From: Streptomyces triticirhizae
Lineage (GTDB): Bacteria; Actinomycetota; Actinomycetes; Streptomycetales; Streptomycetaceae
Assembly: GCF_003696235.1 (NCBI RefSeq)
Contig: NZ_RFFJ01000011.1
Span: 1-61,038 of the forward strand
DNA length: 61,038 bases
Reading direction: 5' to 3'
Under the pieces are notes generated by a model that saw nothing but the letters and a program-made list of their open reading frames with translations, had not been told where the DNA came from and did no database searches. The position numbers and the translations under genes are program-made. Below, piece by piece: positions 50,769 through 59,200 of this stretch. The first letter of the stretch is position 1; the number at the start of each line of letters is the position of its first letter.

Positions 50769-52763
50769 GTGAATCGACGGAAGGTACGGAGCAGGCGCAG
50801 ACGCGCGGTGGGCGTGCTGCTCCCCGCGCTTCTGCTCGGCGGTCTCGCGGCGCCGAGCATCGCGGCGGACGTCCCGCCACAGGAGCCGGGGGTCACCCTG
50901 CGCAGCTTCGATGTGGGGCTACCGCTGGAGGAGATCTGCACCCTGAAGTCGGGTCAGACCCCCAACGTGGACAAGCTGATGCCGGTCATCGACTGGCAGT
51001 CCACCGATGACTTCGGGCTGGACGACTTCTTCCTCTCCCAGGTCATCGCCAACATCAGCATTCCCGAGGAGGGGGACTACAACTTCCGCCTCATCAGCGA
51101 CGACGGCTCCCGACTGCTGATCGACGACCAGCTGGTCATCGACCACGACGGCCTGCACTCGGCCGAGCCCAAGGACGGCAGCGTCCACCTCACCTCCGGC
51201 TATCACGCCCTGCACATCGACTACTTCGACCACGCCGCCGAGCAACAGCTCACGCTCCAGTGGCAGCCACCGGGCGCCGAGGGCTTCACCACCGTGCCCA
51301 ACGAGGTGCTGTCCACCGACGCGGACGTCGTGCGCGTCACCGCGCCCGGACAGAAGGAGTGCGAGGGCGGCCTCGACTCTCCGGGCGACGGGCTGCCGTT
51401 GGACTCCGTCTTCCCCGGCTACGACCTGACCGACCTGCGACCCGAGGGCTTCGAGCCCCAGGTCTCCGCCATGGACTGGCTGCCGGACGACCGGCTCGCC
51501 ATCACCACCTGGGGTGGCACCGACAACGTCGCCGGCGAGGCGTACATCCTGGACAACGTCACCGGCACCACCTCGCCCGACCAGGTCACCTACACCAAGA
51601 TCGCCGAGGGCCTCAACGAGCCCATGGGCATCAAGTGGGTGGACGGCTCCCTCTATGTCTCCGAGAAGCACCAGCTCACCAGGCTGGTGGACGACAACGG
51701 GGACGAGGTCGCCGACAGCCACGAGACGGTGGCCGAGTGGCCCTACGGCGGCAACTTCCACGAGTTCGCCTTCGGACTGCTCTATGAGGACGGCTACTTC
51801 TACCTCAACCTGTCGGTCGCCATCGACCTCGGCGGCAACACCACCGACCCGCAGCCCGCGCCCAACCGGGGCACCACGATCAGGGTCAGCCAGGAGACCG
51901 GCGAGGTCGAGTACATCGCCGGCGGCCTGCGCACCCCGCACGGCATCGGCTGGGGCCCGGAGGGCGAGATCTTCGTCACCGACAACCAGGGCGGCTGGCT
52001 GCCCTCGTCGAAGCTGCTCCACATCGAGCAGGACCGCTTCTTCAACCACTACATGAACCCGCCCGGCCCGTTCGACGAGAACGAGGTCACCAAGCCGGTG
52101 CTCTGGATGCCGCAGAACGAGATAGGCAACTCGCCCAGCACCCCGCTCACGCTGAACGAGGGCCCGTACGCCGGCCAGATGCTGATCGCCGACGTCACCT
52201 ACGGCGGCCTCCAGCGGGCCTATCTGGAGCAGGTCGACGGCGCCTACCAGGGCGCGCTCTTCCGGCACACCCAGGGCCTTGAGGTCGGCGTCACCCGGGT
52301 CAGCCTGGGTCCGGACGGCGCCCTGTACATCGGTGGCCTGGGCGCCGGCGGCAACTGGGGCCAGGAGGGCAAGCTCAACTACGGACTCCAGAAGCTGACG
52401 CCCAATGGGAACAGCGTCTTCGACATCCACGAGATGCGCGCCACGTCCAACGGCTTCGTGCTCAGCTACACCGAGCCGCTCTCCCAGGAGACGGCCGACG
52501 CGCTGGCCGGGGCCTACCAGGTCGAGCAGTGGCGCTACGAGCCGACGTCCGACTACGGCGGGCCCAAGCTGGACCAGGAGACCCTCCAGGTCACCTCGGC
52601 CGAACTCTCGGAGGACGGCACGGAGGTGACGCTGGTCATCGACGGGCTCCAGCCCGACCGGGTCGTCCACGTCCAGTCCCCGCGCCCCTTCAGCTCCGCC
52701 GACGGCGAGACGCTGTGGAGCACCGAGGCATGGTACACGCTCAACGCCATCCCGCAGGGCTGA
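50769..52763 (+). CDS. Secreted PA14 / six-bladed beta-propeller protein
   Basis: This 664-residue exported protein has a Sec signal (AVGVLLPALLLGGLAAPSIA, cleavage near AIA-AD). A PA14-type carbohydrate-binding domain follows (about 45-170; GDYNFRLISDDGSRLLIDDQ). Next is a long domain like soluble glucose/sorbosone dehydrogenase propellers (about 230-560; RLAITTWGGTDNVAGEAYIL, TPHGIGWGPEGEIFVTDNQG, VSLGPDGALYIGGLGAGGNW). The layout resembles large planctomycete secreted dehydrogenase-like proteins. Clear PQQ-binding residues cannot be confirmed by eye. GTG 50769 follows AGGAGG. It is monocistronic and closed by a strong terminator. Confidence 0.82.
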   Translation: MNRRKVRSRRRRAVGVLLPALLLGGLAAPSIAADVPPQEPGVTLRSFDVGLPLEEICTLKSGQTPNVDKLMPVIDWQSTDDFGLDDFFLSQVIANISIPEEGDYNFRLISDDGSRLLIDDQLVIDHDGLHSAEPKDGSVHLTSGYHALHIDYFDHAAEQQLTLQWQPPGAEGFTTVPNEVLSTDADVVRVTAPGQKECEGGLDSPGDGLPLDSVFPGYDLTDLRPEGFEPQVSAMDWLPDDRLAITTWGGTDNVAGEAYILDNVTGTTSPDQVTYTKIAEGLNEPMGIKWVDGSLYVSEKHQLTRLVDDNGDEVADSHETVAEWPYGGNFHEFAFGLLYEDGYFYLNLSVAIDLGGNTTDPQPAPNRGTTIRVSQETGEVEYIAGGLRTPHGIGWGPEGEIFVTDNQGGWLPSSKLLHIEQDRFFNHYMNPPGPFDENEVTKPVLWMPQNEIGNSPSTPLTLNEGPYAGQMLIADVTYGGLQRAYLEQVDGAYQGALFRHTQGLEVGVTRVSLGPDGALYIGGLGAGGNWGQEGKLNYGLQKLTPNGNSVFDIHEMRATSNGFVLSYTEPLSQETADALAGAYQVEQWRYEPTSDYGGPKLDQETLQVTSAELSEDGTEVTLVIDGLQPDRVVHVQSPRPFSSADGETLWSTEAWYTLNAIPQG

Positions 52764-52789
52764 CGCCCCGCGAGGGGTGACCCCGTGAT

Positions 52790-52825
52790 CCCGTCCGGCC
52801 CGCCACCAGCGGCGGGCCGGACGGG
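52790..52825 (+). terminator. Hairpin terminator after the PA14/propeller gene
   Basis: Fifteen-base perfect arms (CCCGTCCGGCCCGCC and GGCGGGCCGGACGGG) flank ACCAGC. It lies between convergent genes and could stop transcription from both sides. Confidence 0.85.
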
Positions 52826-52902
52826 AACCGATGAGCCGCCGAAGTCCCCGGCCGGCCGCCGCGAACCGCCGCCGGACGTGGAAGGCCGCAGGCACCATGG
52901 CG

Positions 52903-53112
52903 CTACTTCCGCCCCTCCGCGCGGGCGTGGGCGACCAGCGCGTTGGCGTGGCCGTGGCCCAGGCCGTGCTCCGTCTTCAGCCAGGAGACCAACTCCCCGT
53001 GCCGGGTCAGCGGCGAGGCGCTGATCAGCTCCTGCCAGTGCGCTATCGGCTGTCCGTAGGTCTTCTCGATGCTCGGGAAGTAACTGGCCGGGCCCTTGGG
53101 TGCGTTGGTCAT
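52903..53112 (-). CDS. DUF4287 small protein
   Basis: The 69-residue protein (GPASYFPSIEKTYGQPIAHW, then LKTEHGLGHGHANALVAHAR) is a textbook DUF4287 domain, widespread in actinobacteria and of unknown function, probably helical. ATG 53112 has AAAGG 8 nt upstream. A GTG two codons earlier is possible. It is convergent with the PA14 gene and diverges from the SpoIIE-phosphatase gene. Confidence 0.9.
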   Translation of the reverse strand: MTNAPKGPASYFPSIEKTYGQPIAHWQELISASPLTRHGELVSWLKTEHGLGHGHANALVAHARAEGRK

Positions 53113-53348
53113 GGTCACGCCTTTCGTCCGCGTTGTCCCTCATCCGCTCACCCCTTATGACTACCTGGACGGAGGAAAGCGCGCGGCCCCGCGATGTGAT
53201 CTGAGTCACACTCCACCCGGGCGCCCGCCCCGACTCCGTCCGTGTGACCTGCCCGCGATCGGGACCGGCGCGGTCGGCCGGCCGACCGCCCTCGCCCTAG
53301 GGTGGCGCCACGGAAACCGGGTCCCACGGGACGGGAGGTGTGGACCAG

Positions 53349-54587
53349 ATGACGGAGTCGACGATCGACTACGCGGCGGTCTATCGGGCGTACCCCTCGG
53401 CGGTCGCCCTCCTGACTCCCGAACTGCGCTACGTGGAGGCCAACGCGGCCTATCTCAAGGTCGCCGGGCGGCAGTGGGAGGACCTGCTGGGCCGCCACTT
53501 CTGGGAGGTGTTCCCCGACAACCCGGAGGACGAGCAGGCCAGCGGCACCCGCAACCTGAGGCACTCGCTGGAGCGGGTCGCGGCCAGCGGGGAACGGGAC
53601 CCGATGGCCATCCAGCGCTACGACGTGGAGTCGGCCGAGAAGCCGGGCGAGTTCACCGAGCGGTACTGGAGCATCGTCAACGCCCCCGTCCCGGACGAGG
53701 ACGGCCGGGTGCGGCTGATCCTGCACCGGGTCGAGGAGGTCACCGAGCTGGTCAAGGCCAGGGGAGAGCCCCTCGCCCCGGAGGCCGAGGACCGCGCCCG
53801 CCGCCTGGAGTCCGATCTCCTCACCAGGGCCGGGGAGTTGCAGAGCGCCAACGAGCGACTCCGGGAGGCGCACGCCAGGGAGCGCCAGGTCGGCCTGAGC
53901 CTGCAACGTTCGATGCTTCCCGAGCCCGACCTGAGGGTGCCGCGCGACGCGGCGGTGCGCTACCGGCCGGCCAGCGCCACGATGAACGTCTGCGGCGACT
54001 GGTACGACATCATCGACCTGGACGGGGACCGGATCACCCTCGCCGTGGGCGACGTCGTCGGCCACGGCCTGGAGGCGGCCGGCGTGATGGGCCAGCTGCG
54101 CAGCGCGCTGAGCGCGGTGGCCCGGGTCTCGGAGAGCCCGAAGCAGGCCCTGAGCATCCTCGACCTCTACGCCCGCTCGGTGCCGGGAGCCCAGACCGCC
54201 ACGGTGGTCAAGCTGTTCGTCGACTGGGAGGCCCACGTCCTGGTCTACTCCAGCGCGGGCCACCTGCCGCCGGCACTGGCGCGCGGCACCGGCCGGGTGG
54301 ACTTCCTCGACGAGGCCACCAGCCCGCCGCTGGCCGTGCTCCCGACGCACGCGGAGCCGGCCGAGGCGTCCGTTCCCTTCGCGTCGGGCGACGTGCTGGT
54401 GCTCTACACCGACGGCCTGATCGAGCGGCGCGACGAGGACATCGACCAGGGGCTGGCCCGGCTGGCGACCTCGCTGGAGCGCCACCGCACCAAGCCCGCC
54501 GAGGCGCTCGCCGACTCCCTGCTGGTCGAGCTGCTGCCGCCCCAGGGCACCGAGGACGACACCGCGCTGGTCATCCTCCGGCTCTGA
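53349..54587 (+). CDS. PAS domain / SpoIIE-type serine phosphatase (RsbU-like)
   Basis: The 412-residue protein carries an N-terminal PAS domain (TPELRYVEANAAYLKVAGRQ, about 20-130). A coiled linker follows, then a PP2C-type SpoIIE phosphatase with GDWYDIIDLDGDRITLAVGD and the metal-binding DVVGHGLEAAGVM. The end is DVLVLYTDGLIERR and EDDTALVILRL. Such enzymes dephosphorylate anti-anti-sigma factors, switching on alternative sigma factors. Neither kinase nor STAS partner is adjacent. GGGAGG lies 10 nt before ATG 53349, better spaced than GTG 53340. Confidence 0.92.
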   Translation: MTESTIDYAAVYRAYPSAVALLTPELRYVEANAAYLKVAGRQWEDLLGRHFWEVFPDNPEDEQASGTRNLRHSLERVAASGERDPMAIQRYDVESAEKPGEFTERYWSIVNAPVPDEDGRVRLILHRVEEVTELVKARGEPLAPEAEDRARRLESDLLTRAGELQSANERLREAHARERQVGLSLQRSMLPEPDLRVPRDAAVRYRPASATMNVCGDWYDIIDLDGDRITLAVGDVVGHGLEAAGVMGQLRSALSAVARVSESPKQALSILDLYARSVPGAQTATVVKLFVDWEAHVLVYSSAGHLPPALARGTGRVDFLDEATSPPLAVLPTHAEPAEASVPFASGDVLVLYTDGLIERRDEDIDQGLARLATSLERHRTKPAEALADSLLVELLPPQGTEDDTALVILRL

Positions 54588-54605
54588 AACCCGCGCCAGG
54601 ACCCC

Positions 54606-54647
54606 TCCGGCGGGCGGCGGCCAAGGCCCCGACCGCCGCCCGCCGGA
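54606..54647 (+). terminator. Hairpin terminator after the SpoIIE phosphatase gene
   Basis: Perfect 15-base arms (TCCGGCGGGCGGCGG and CCGCCGCCCGCCGGA) enclose a 12-nt loop, 18 bp after the stop codon. Confidence 0.82.
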
Positions 54648-55099
54648 AGGTTGCCGCCGGAATGTCGGAAGAGTGTGGAGAGTTCTTCCCGCCAATGCCC
54701 GAAAGCCCGAATGCCCCAATGCGAGAGAACGGGATATCAAGCGCTTTCCCGGCCGCCCCGAGACCCTACCGGCGAGTTGGCGATCCGCGGCCCGGCGGGT
54801 GAAAGGTCAAAGCCTATCGCCGGTCGCCGCCCGCGACATGTCGAATTCCGGTCCGGGACGCGGATCGGGACCGGCCCGTAGCGCCGTACCGGTACAGGAG
54901 TTGGGTAACGGACCTCCGGGGACGGTTTATCCGCCTCGGTGCGCTGCGCCCGCTCCGCATAACCGGGGCCGCAGGTACGAACCAGACCTGCACAGTTTCT
55001 CGACGCTTCTATCCAGAGTTTTTCATCAATTTCTGGGACAACAGAGTCGCCGCTTCTTCCCCCACACCTGCGGCTGTCACCGAAGAGGACCTCCACACC
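54648..55099. other. Long leader/intergenic region before the sensor-PgsBC operon
   Basis: This 452-bp tract is less G+C-rich than the window average, especially 54990-55060 (TTTTTCATCAATTTCTGGGA). No gene is visible. It probably holds the promoter and a long 5' UTR for the gene at 55100. I looked for a c-di-AMP (ydaO) riboswitch, as found before actinobacterial wall genes, and could not recognise its core. Confidence 0.45.
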
Positions 55100-57277
55100 G
55101 TGAATCCCCCCACCACGGTGCCCGCCGAAACGCGCGCGCCGTTATCCCCGCGCCGCCCGGAGCACCGTCCCCACCGCGCCGCCTGGCGCGCCGACATGCC
55201 GCTGCTGGGCGGTTTTCGGCCACCGCTGCTGGTGCTGCTCGCGCTGCTGGTCGTGGTCGCCGCCCACACCGCGCTGCTCGTCCCCGCCTCCCCCGAAGGC
55301 CCCGTCACCGGCGCCGAGCGCGAGGCGCAGCACGGCGTGGCCCAGGACGCGGCGGCCGCCACCCGCGCCACCCTCGACGAGTCGGTCGCCGACCTGCGGC
55401 GGGTCGCCGCCACCCTCGGCGAGCCGCCGCCCACGGCCGACGCCCTCGCCGCGCTCGCGCCCGGCCACCGGGGCTGGCTCGGGCTCGCCCACTACGCCTC
55501 GCCGGACGAGGCCAGTTCCGGCCGCCCCGCCGTCGCGCACGGCGAGCCGCTGCCCGCGTTCGAACCGCCCGAGGGCCCGGCGGGCGGCGAGATCCCGCCG
55601 CGCCTGGTGCGCGCGCGGAACGGCGAGATCCGGCTGTTGGCGCTGGCCCACGTCGGCACGCCCGAACGGCCTGGGCTGCTGGCCGCGCTCTCCCCGGTCG
55701 CCGCGCCCGCCGTCGGCCCCGAGGCCGACCGCCGCGTCCAACTCGTCGACCAGACCGGCCGGGTGGTGGCCGCCACCGGCCGCGACCCCGGCTCGGCTGA
55801 GGCCGCCGAGCTGGCCTCGGCGGCCGTGGCGGACGGCGGCGCCGGCGGCAGCCTGGTCGGCGAGCCCCGCGACGGGCTGGTCACCGTCGCCGGCTACGCG
55901 ACCCTCGCCGGCCGCGCGCCCGACGACCGTTCCGGCGCCGACGCGGCCGGGCTCGGCCTGACCGTCGTCACGGACGTCCAAGCCCCCGTCCCTGGCCCTG
56001 CCGCGCCGGGCCACCGGGCTTCGGCCGCCCTGCTGGCCGGCGCGCTGCTGCTGATCGCGCTGCCCGCCGGCTGGCTGCTCCGCCGTTCCCTGACCCGTCC
56101 GGTCGCCCAACTCGGCGTGGCCGCCACGCGGTTGGCCGGCGGCGACACCCGGGAGCCGGTGCGTGTGCCGCGCTTCGGCGAGCCGGCCAGGATCGGGCGC
56201 GCCCTGGAGTCGCTGCGCCGGCAGCTGGCCCACGCCGAGCCGCACGCGCCGCCCGAGCCGGTCCGGCGCCGCCGCCCCGGCCTCGGCGTCCGCACGGTCG
56301 TGCTGCTCTGCCTGGTGCCGCTGGTGGCCTGGTCGGCCGCCGCGCTCCTCGTGGTCCACCGGGCCGACGCCGCCGCGCTGCCCGAGCGGCTCCTCGTCGA
56401 CCAGGAGCAGCGCGGCGCGTTCGCCGCCGAGCGGGTCGCCCGGGGGCTGCGCGAGGGCCACTCCGACCTGCGGTCGGTCGCCGCCCGCCTGGAGGGGCTC
56501 CAACCCGTCGGCCACGACGCGGTGTTGGCCGACGCCCTGGAGGCGCACGCCCGCTACCGCGCGCTCTATCTGGTGGACGGCTCCGGCGCTCCGCTGGCCG
56601 GCGTGGGCGACGCGCCCTCGATGCCCGTCGAGGCACGGGCGTTGGGTGGCGGCCCGTTCGGCACGGCCGGGATCGTCGCCCTGCGCACCGACCAGCCGCT
56701 GGTCGCGGCCCGAGTGCCGGCAGGCGGCGGGGAGTTGACGCTGGTCGGCGAGTTCTCCCACGGGCATCTCGACCAGGTGTTGGCGCGGCCCGGGCTCGGC
56801 GAGGTCTGGCTGACCGACCGTTCGGGCACCGTCATGGCCACCGGCGAGGACACCCCGATCCCGGAACGGCTGCCGGAGGCCCGGCTCGACGACGCGGTCG
56901 AGGCCGGCATCACCGGGCAGGTCAGCCGCGCCGGGGAGCCGGCGATGATCACCGTCACCCGGCTGTCGCCCGAGGGGGAGGCGGCGGCGCTCGACGGCTG
57001 GCACCTGGTGGTCCGCCAGTCCACCTCCTGGCTGGACCTGCCCGCCAACCAGGTCGAGCACCGCACCGTCTTCGCCGGCCTGTTGGCGCTCACCGCCTCC
57101 GTCGGCTGCCTGGGCTGGCTGCACATCGTGGTCGTCCGCCCGCTGCGCGCCCTGGCCGCCCGGGCCGAGGCCCTGGCCGACGGCGACCGCACCACCCCGC
57201 TCTACCCGGTGCACCACGACGAGGTGGGCACCGTCACCCGCGCCCTGGAGCGCGTCCGTCACCAACTCCCGGGTTGA
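55100..57277 (+). CDS. Membrane protein with duplicated extracellular sensor/HAMP modules, no output domain
   Basis: The 725-residue protein is built as two similar halves. Each has a membrane helix, an extracytoplasmic alpha/beta sensor of about 230 residues, a second helix and a HAMP-like segment. Half 1 has helices near 42-65 (LLVLLALLVVVAAHTALLV) and 312-330, with HAMP RSLTRPVAQLGVAATRLAGG. Half 2 has helices near 400-420 and 655-675, with HAMP RPLRALAARAEALADGDRTT. Both sensors begin with a heptad-like helix (ATRATLDESVADLRRVAATL; VARGLREGHSDLRSVAARLE). The protein stops right after the second HAMP, with no kinase, cyclase or chemotaxis domain. It is the first gene of a unit with PgsB/PgsC-like genes. 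Confidence 0.78.
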   Translation: MNPPTTVPAETRAPLSPRRPEHRPHRAAWRADMPLLGGFRPPLLVLLALLVVVAAHTALLVPASPEGPVTGAEREAQHGVAQDAAAATRATLDESVADLRRVAATLGEPPPTADALAALAPGHRGWLGLAHYASPDEASSGRPAVAHGEPLPAFEPPEGPAGGEIPPRLVRARNGEIRLLALAHVGTPERPGLLAALSPVAAPAVGPEADRRVQLVDQTGRVVAATGRDPGSAEAAELASAAVADGGAGGSLVGEPRDGLVTVAGYATLAGRAPDDRSGADAAGLGLTVVTDVQAPVPGPAAPGHRASAALLAGALLLIALPAGWLLRRSLTRPVAQLGVAATRLAGGDTREPVRVPRFGEPARIGRALESLRRQLAHAEPHAPPEPVRRRRPGLGVRTVVLLCLVPLVAWSAAALLVVHRADAAALPERLLVDQEQRGAFAAERVARGLREGHSDLRSVAARLEGLQPVGHDAVLADALEAHARYRALYLVDGSGAPLAGVGDAPSMPVEARALGGGPFGTAGIVALRTDQPLVAARVPAGGGELTLVGEFSHGHLDQVLARPGLGEVWLTDRSGTVMATGEDTPIPERLPEARLDDAVEAGITGQVSRAGEPAMITVTRLSPEGEAAALDGWHLVVRQSTSWLDLPANQVEHRTVFAGLLALTASVGCLGWLHIVVVRPLRALAARAEALADGDRTTPLYPVHHDEVGTVTRALERVRHQLPG

Positions 57278-57345
57278 CCGCACCAACTCCCGGGCCGATC
57301 ACAGCACTTCCCGTCACCGCCCGCACCGGTGGAAGGAATCCCGTC

Positions 57346-58575
57346 GTGCTCTACCTCTACTCCGTCCTGACCTCGTGCTGCCTGCTCCTCCTGATCGGGG
57401 GCGTCGTCGAACAGCGCCGCCACGAGGCGAACCTGCGCCAGATACCGCTGCGCGTCCTGGTCAATGGCATCCGTGGCAAGTCCTCCATCACCCGGCTGTG
57501 TGCCGGCGCGCTGCGCGGCGGCGGGCTGGTCACCGTGGCCAAGACCACCGGAACCGCCGCCCGGTTCATCCATCCCGACGCCACCGAGGAGCCGGTGCAC
57601 CGCAAGTTCGGCATCGCCAACGTCGGCGAGCAGCTCGGCATCGTCCGCCGCGCGGCCGGCTACCGCCCCGACGCGCTGGTGATCGAGTGCATGGCGGTCC
57701 AGCCGGCGCTCCAGGAGGTCAACCAGAGCAAGCTGATCCGCTCCTCGGTCGGCGTGATCTGCAACGTCAGGGAGGACCACCTGGAGGAGATGGGCCCGAC
57801 GCTGGACGACGTGGCGCGCTCGCTGGCCCGCTCGATGCCGGTGGGCGGGATCTGCGTCACCGCCGAGCGGGAACGCTTCGACGTGCTGCTCGCCGAGGCC
57901 AGGGCGAGGGACTGCCAACTCCTGTACGCCGACCCGGAGTCGGTGACCGACGAGGAGCTGCGCGGGTTCACCTGGTTCACCTTCAAGGAGAACGTCGCCA
58001 TCGCGCTTGAGGTGGCCCGGCTGGCCGGCGTCAGCCGGGAGATCGCGCTGAAGGGCATGTACGCGGCGCCGCCGGACCCGGGCGTGCTCTCCGTGGAGCG
58101 CTACCGCACCCCCGCCGGCGGCTTGTTGCGCTTCGCGAACGTTTTCGCCGCGAACGACCCCGAGTCCACGGTCGCCAACGTGCGGCGGCTGCTGGCGGAG
58201 GGCGCGATCGGCCGGCCGCTGCACGTGGTGGTCAACTGCCGCCCCGACCGGATCGAGCGCAACGGCCAGATGGGCGAGGTGGTGCGCGCGTTGGACCCGG
58301 AGGGCGTCCTTCTGATCGGCCACCCCACGCGGAGCGCGGCCGACCACATCCCGGCGCCCTGGCGGGAGCGGGTCACGGACCTCGGCGGCGAGCGCAGGCC
58401 GCCGGACGAGCTGACGTCCCTGCTGCTCTCCCACCTTCCGCCCGAGGCTTCGCTGGTCGCGGTCGGGAACATTCACGGCCAGGGCGAGGCGCTGCTGGAA
58501 CGGCTGGCGGCGCTCCCCGCGTCGCCGGCCGACGCGGAGGCGGCCCGGCCCGCCCGCCAGGAGGCGGCGCGGTGA
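57346..58575 (+). CDS. pgsB: PgsB/CapB-like poly-gamma-glutamate synthase (Mur-ligase-type)
   Basis: The 409-residue amide ligase activates carboxyl groups with ATP to build a gamma-linked glutamate polymer. It has an N-terminal membrane anchor (VLYLYSVLTSCCLLLLIGGV), the ATP loop VLVNGIRGKSSITRL, KTTGTAARFIHPD, and the conserved NVREDHLEEMGPT and FANVFAANDPES motifs. GTG 57346 is chosen for AAGGA 8 nt upstream and the position of the anchor. Its stop overlaps pgsC. Coupling with a PgsC-like gene strongly supports a capsule- or polymer-type polyglutamate synthase, although the monomer could differ. Confidence 0.9.
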   Translation: MLYLYSVLTSCCLLLLIGGVVEQRRHEANLRQIPLRVLVNGIRGKSSITRLCAGALRGGGLVTVAKTTGTAARFIHPDATEEPVHRKFGIANVGEQLGIVRRAAGYRPDALVIECMAVQPALQEVNQSKLIRSSVGVICNVREDHLEEMGPTLDDVARSLARSMPVGGICVTAERERFDVLLAEARARDCQLLYADPESVTDEELRGFTWFTFKENVAIALEVARLAGVSREIALKGMYAAPPDPGVLSVERYRTPAGGLLRFANVFAANDPESTVANVRRLLAEGAIGRPLHVVVNCRPDRIERNGQMGEVVRALDPEGVLLIGHPTRSAADHIPAPWRERVTDLGGERRPPDELTSLLLSHLPPEASLVAVGNIHGQGEALLERLAALPASPADAEAARPARQEAAR

Positions 58576-59054
58576 GCCTCAGCAGCCTGCCGCCCGACGC
58601 GGCGGCCCTCGGCATCGGCCTGGGCCTCCTCTTCTCCCTGGTCTGCTATCTGACCACCAACCTCTCGCCCGGCGGCATGATCACCCCGGGCTGGCTGGCC
58701 ATCACCCTCTTCGAGGACCCGAGGCAGACCGCCATGGTGGTGGCCGCCTCCGGCGCGACCTATGCCGGCAGCCGGCTGCTCCAGGGCGTGGTCATTCTCT
58801 ATGGCAAACGACTCTTCGCGGCGGTGGTCCTCTTCGGGGTGGTGCTCCAGGCGACGCTCTTCCTGCTGCTGCGCGAGGAGTTCCCGATGCTGTACTCCAA
58901 CGAGACGCTCGGCTTCGTGGTCCCCGGGCTGATCGCCTACCAGCTGCTGCGTCAACCCCGGCTGGCCACGGGCGTCTCGGTGGTCTCGGTGACCCTGCTG
59001 ACCTACGCCGTGCTGCTCTCGGGGCTGCTGCTGGGGCTGATTCCCAAGGTCTGA
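58572..59054 (+). CDS. pgsC: PgsC/CapC-like poly-gamma-glutamate synthase membrane subunit
   Basis: This 160-residue polytopic membrane protein has about five hydrophobic segments and the PgsC signatures LSPGGMITPGWLA and NETLGFVVPGLIAYQLLRQP. It forms the membrane part of the polyglutamate synthase with PgsB. GTG 58572 overlaps the pgsB stop by four bases. No PgsA/CapA or PgsE gene follows; the next gene encodes a chitinase with its own promoter. Confidence 0.92.
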   Translation: MSLSSLPPDAAALGIGLGLLFSLVCYLTTNLSPGGMITPGWLAITLFEDPRQTAMVVAASGATYAGSRLLQGVVILYGKRLFAAVVLFGVVLQATLFLLLREEFPMLYSNETLGFVVPGLIAYQLLRQPRLATGVSVVSVTLLTYAVLLSGLLLGLIPKV

Positions 59055-59075
59055 ACTCCCGCGCGGGCGCCGGGT

Positions 59076-59104
59076 ATTGGTACAGACCGATTGGTACAGA
59101 CCAA
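59076..59104. promoter_or_regulatory. Two DasR-type sites as direct repeats (TGGTACAGACC)
   Basis: ATTGGTACAGACC occurs at 59076-59088 and 59090-59102. The second extends to the palindrome TTGGTACAGACCAA (59091-59104), matching the core of the N-acetylglucosamine regulator site TGGTCTAGACCA at 10 of 12 positions. Similar paired direct repeats precede chitinase genes in other streptomycetes. Confidence 0.75.
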
Positions 59105-59108
59105 ACCC

Positions 59109-59138
59109 TTGACACCCCCCTCCGTCGGCTTCTTCAAT
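59109..59138 (+). promoter_or_regulatory. Chitinase promoter (TTGACA-N18-TTCAAT)
   Basis: A consensus -35 (59109-59114) and a fair -10 (59133-59138) lie just after the DasR-like repeats, about 60 bp before the chitinase ATG. A repressor on the repeats would interfere with the -35. Confidence 0.6.
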
Positions 59139-59200
59139 CACCCCAGGTTCCCCCGCGAGACCCGTACCGGAATCCCGACCGCTCGTCCGAAAGGATTGAC

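Noticed and set aside
54648..55099. c-di-AMP (ydaO) or other riboswitch before the sensor/PgsBC operon
   Set aside because: The long leader is suggestive, but I could not find the conserved core sequences. A covariance search would be needed.
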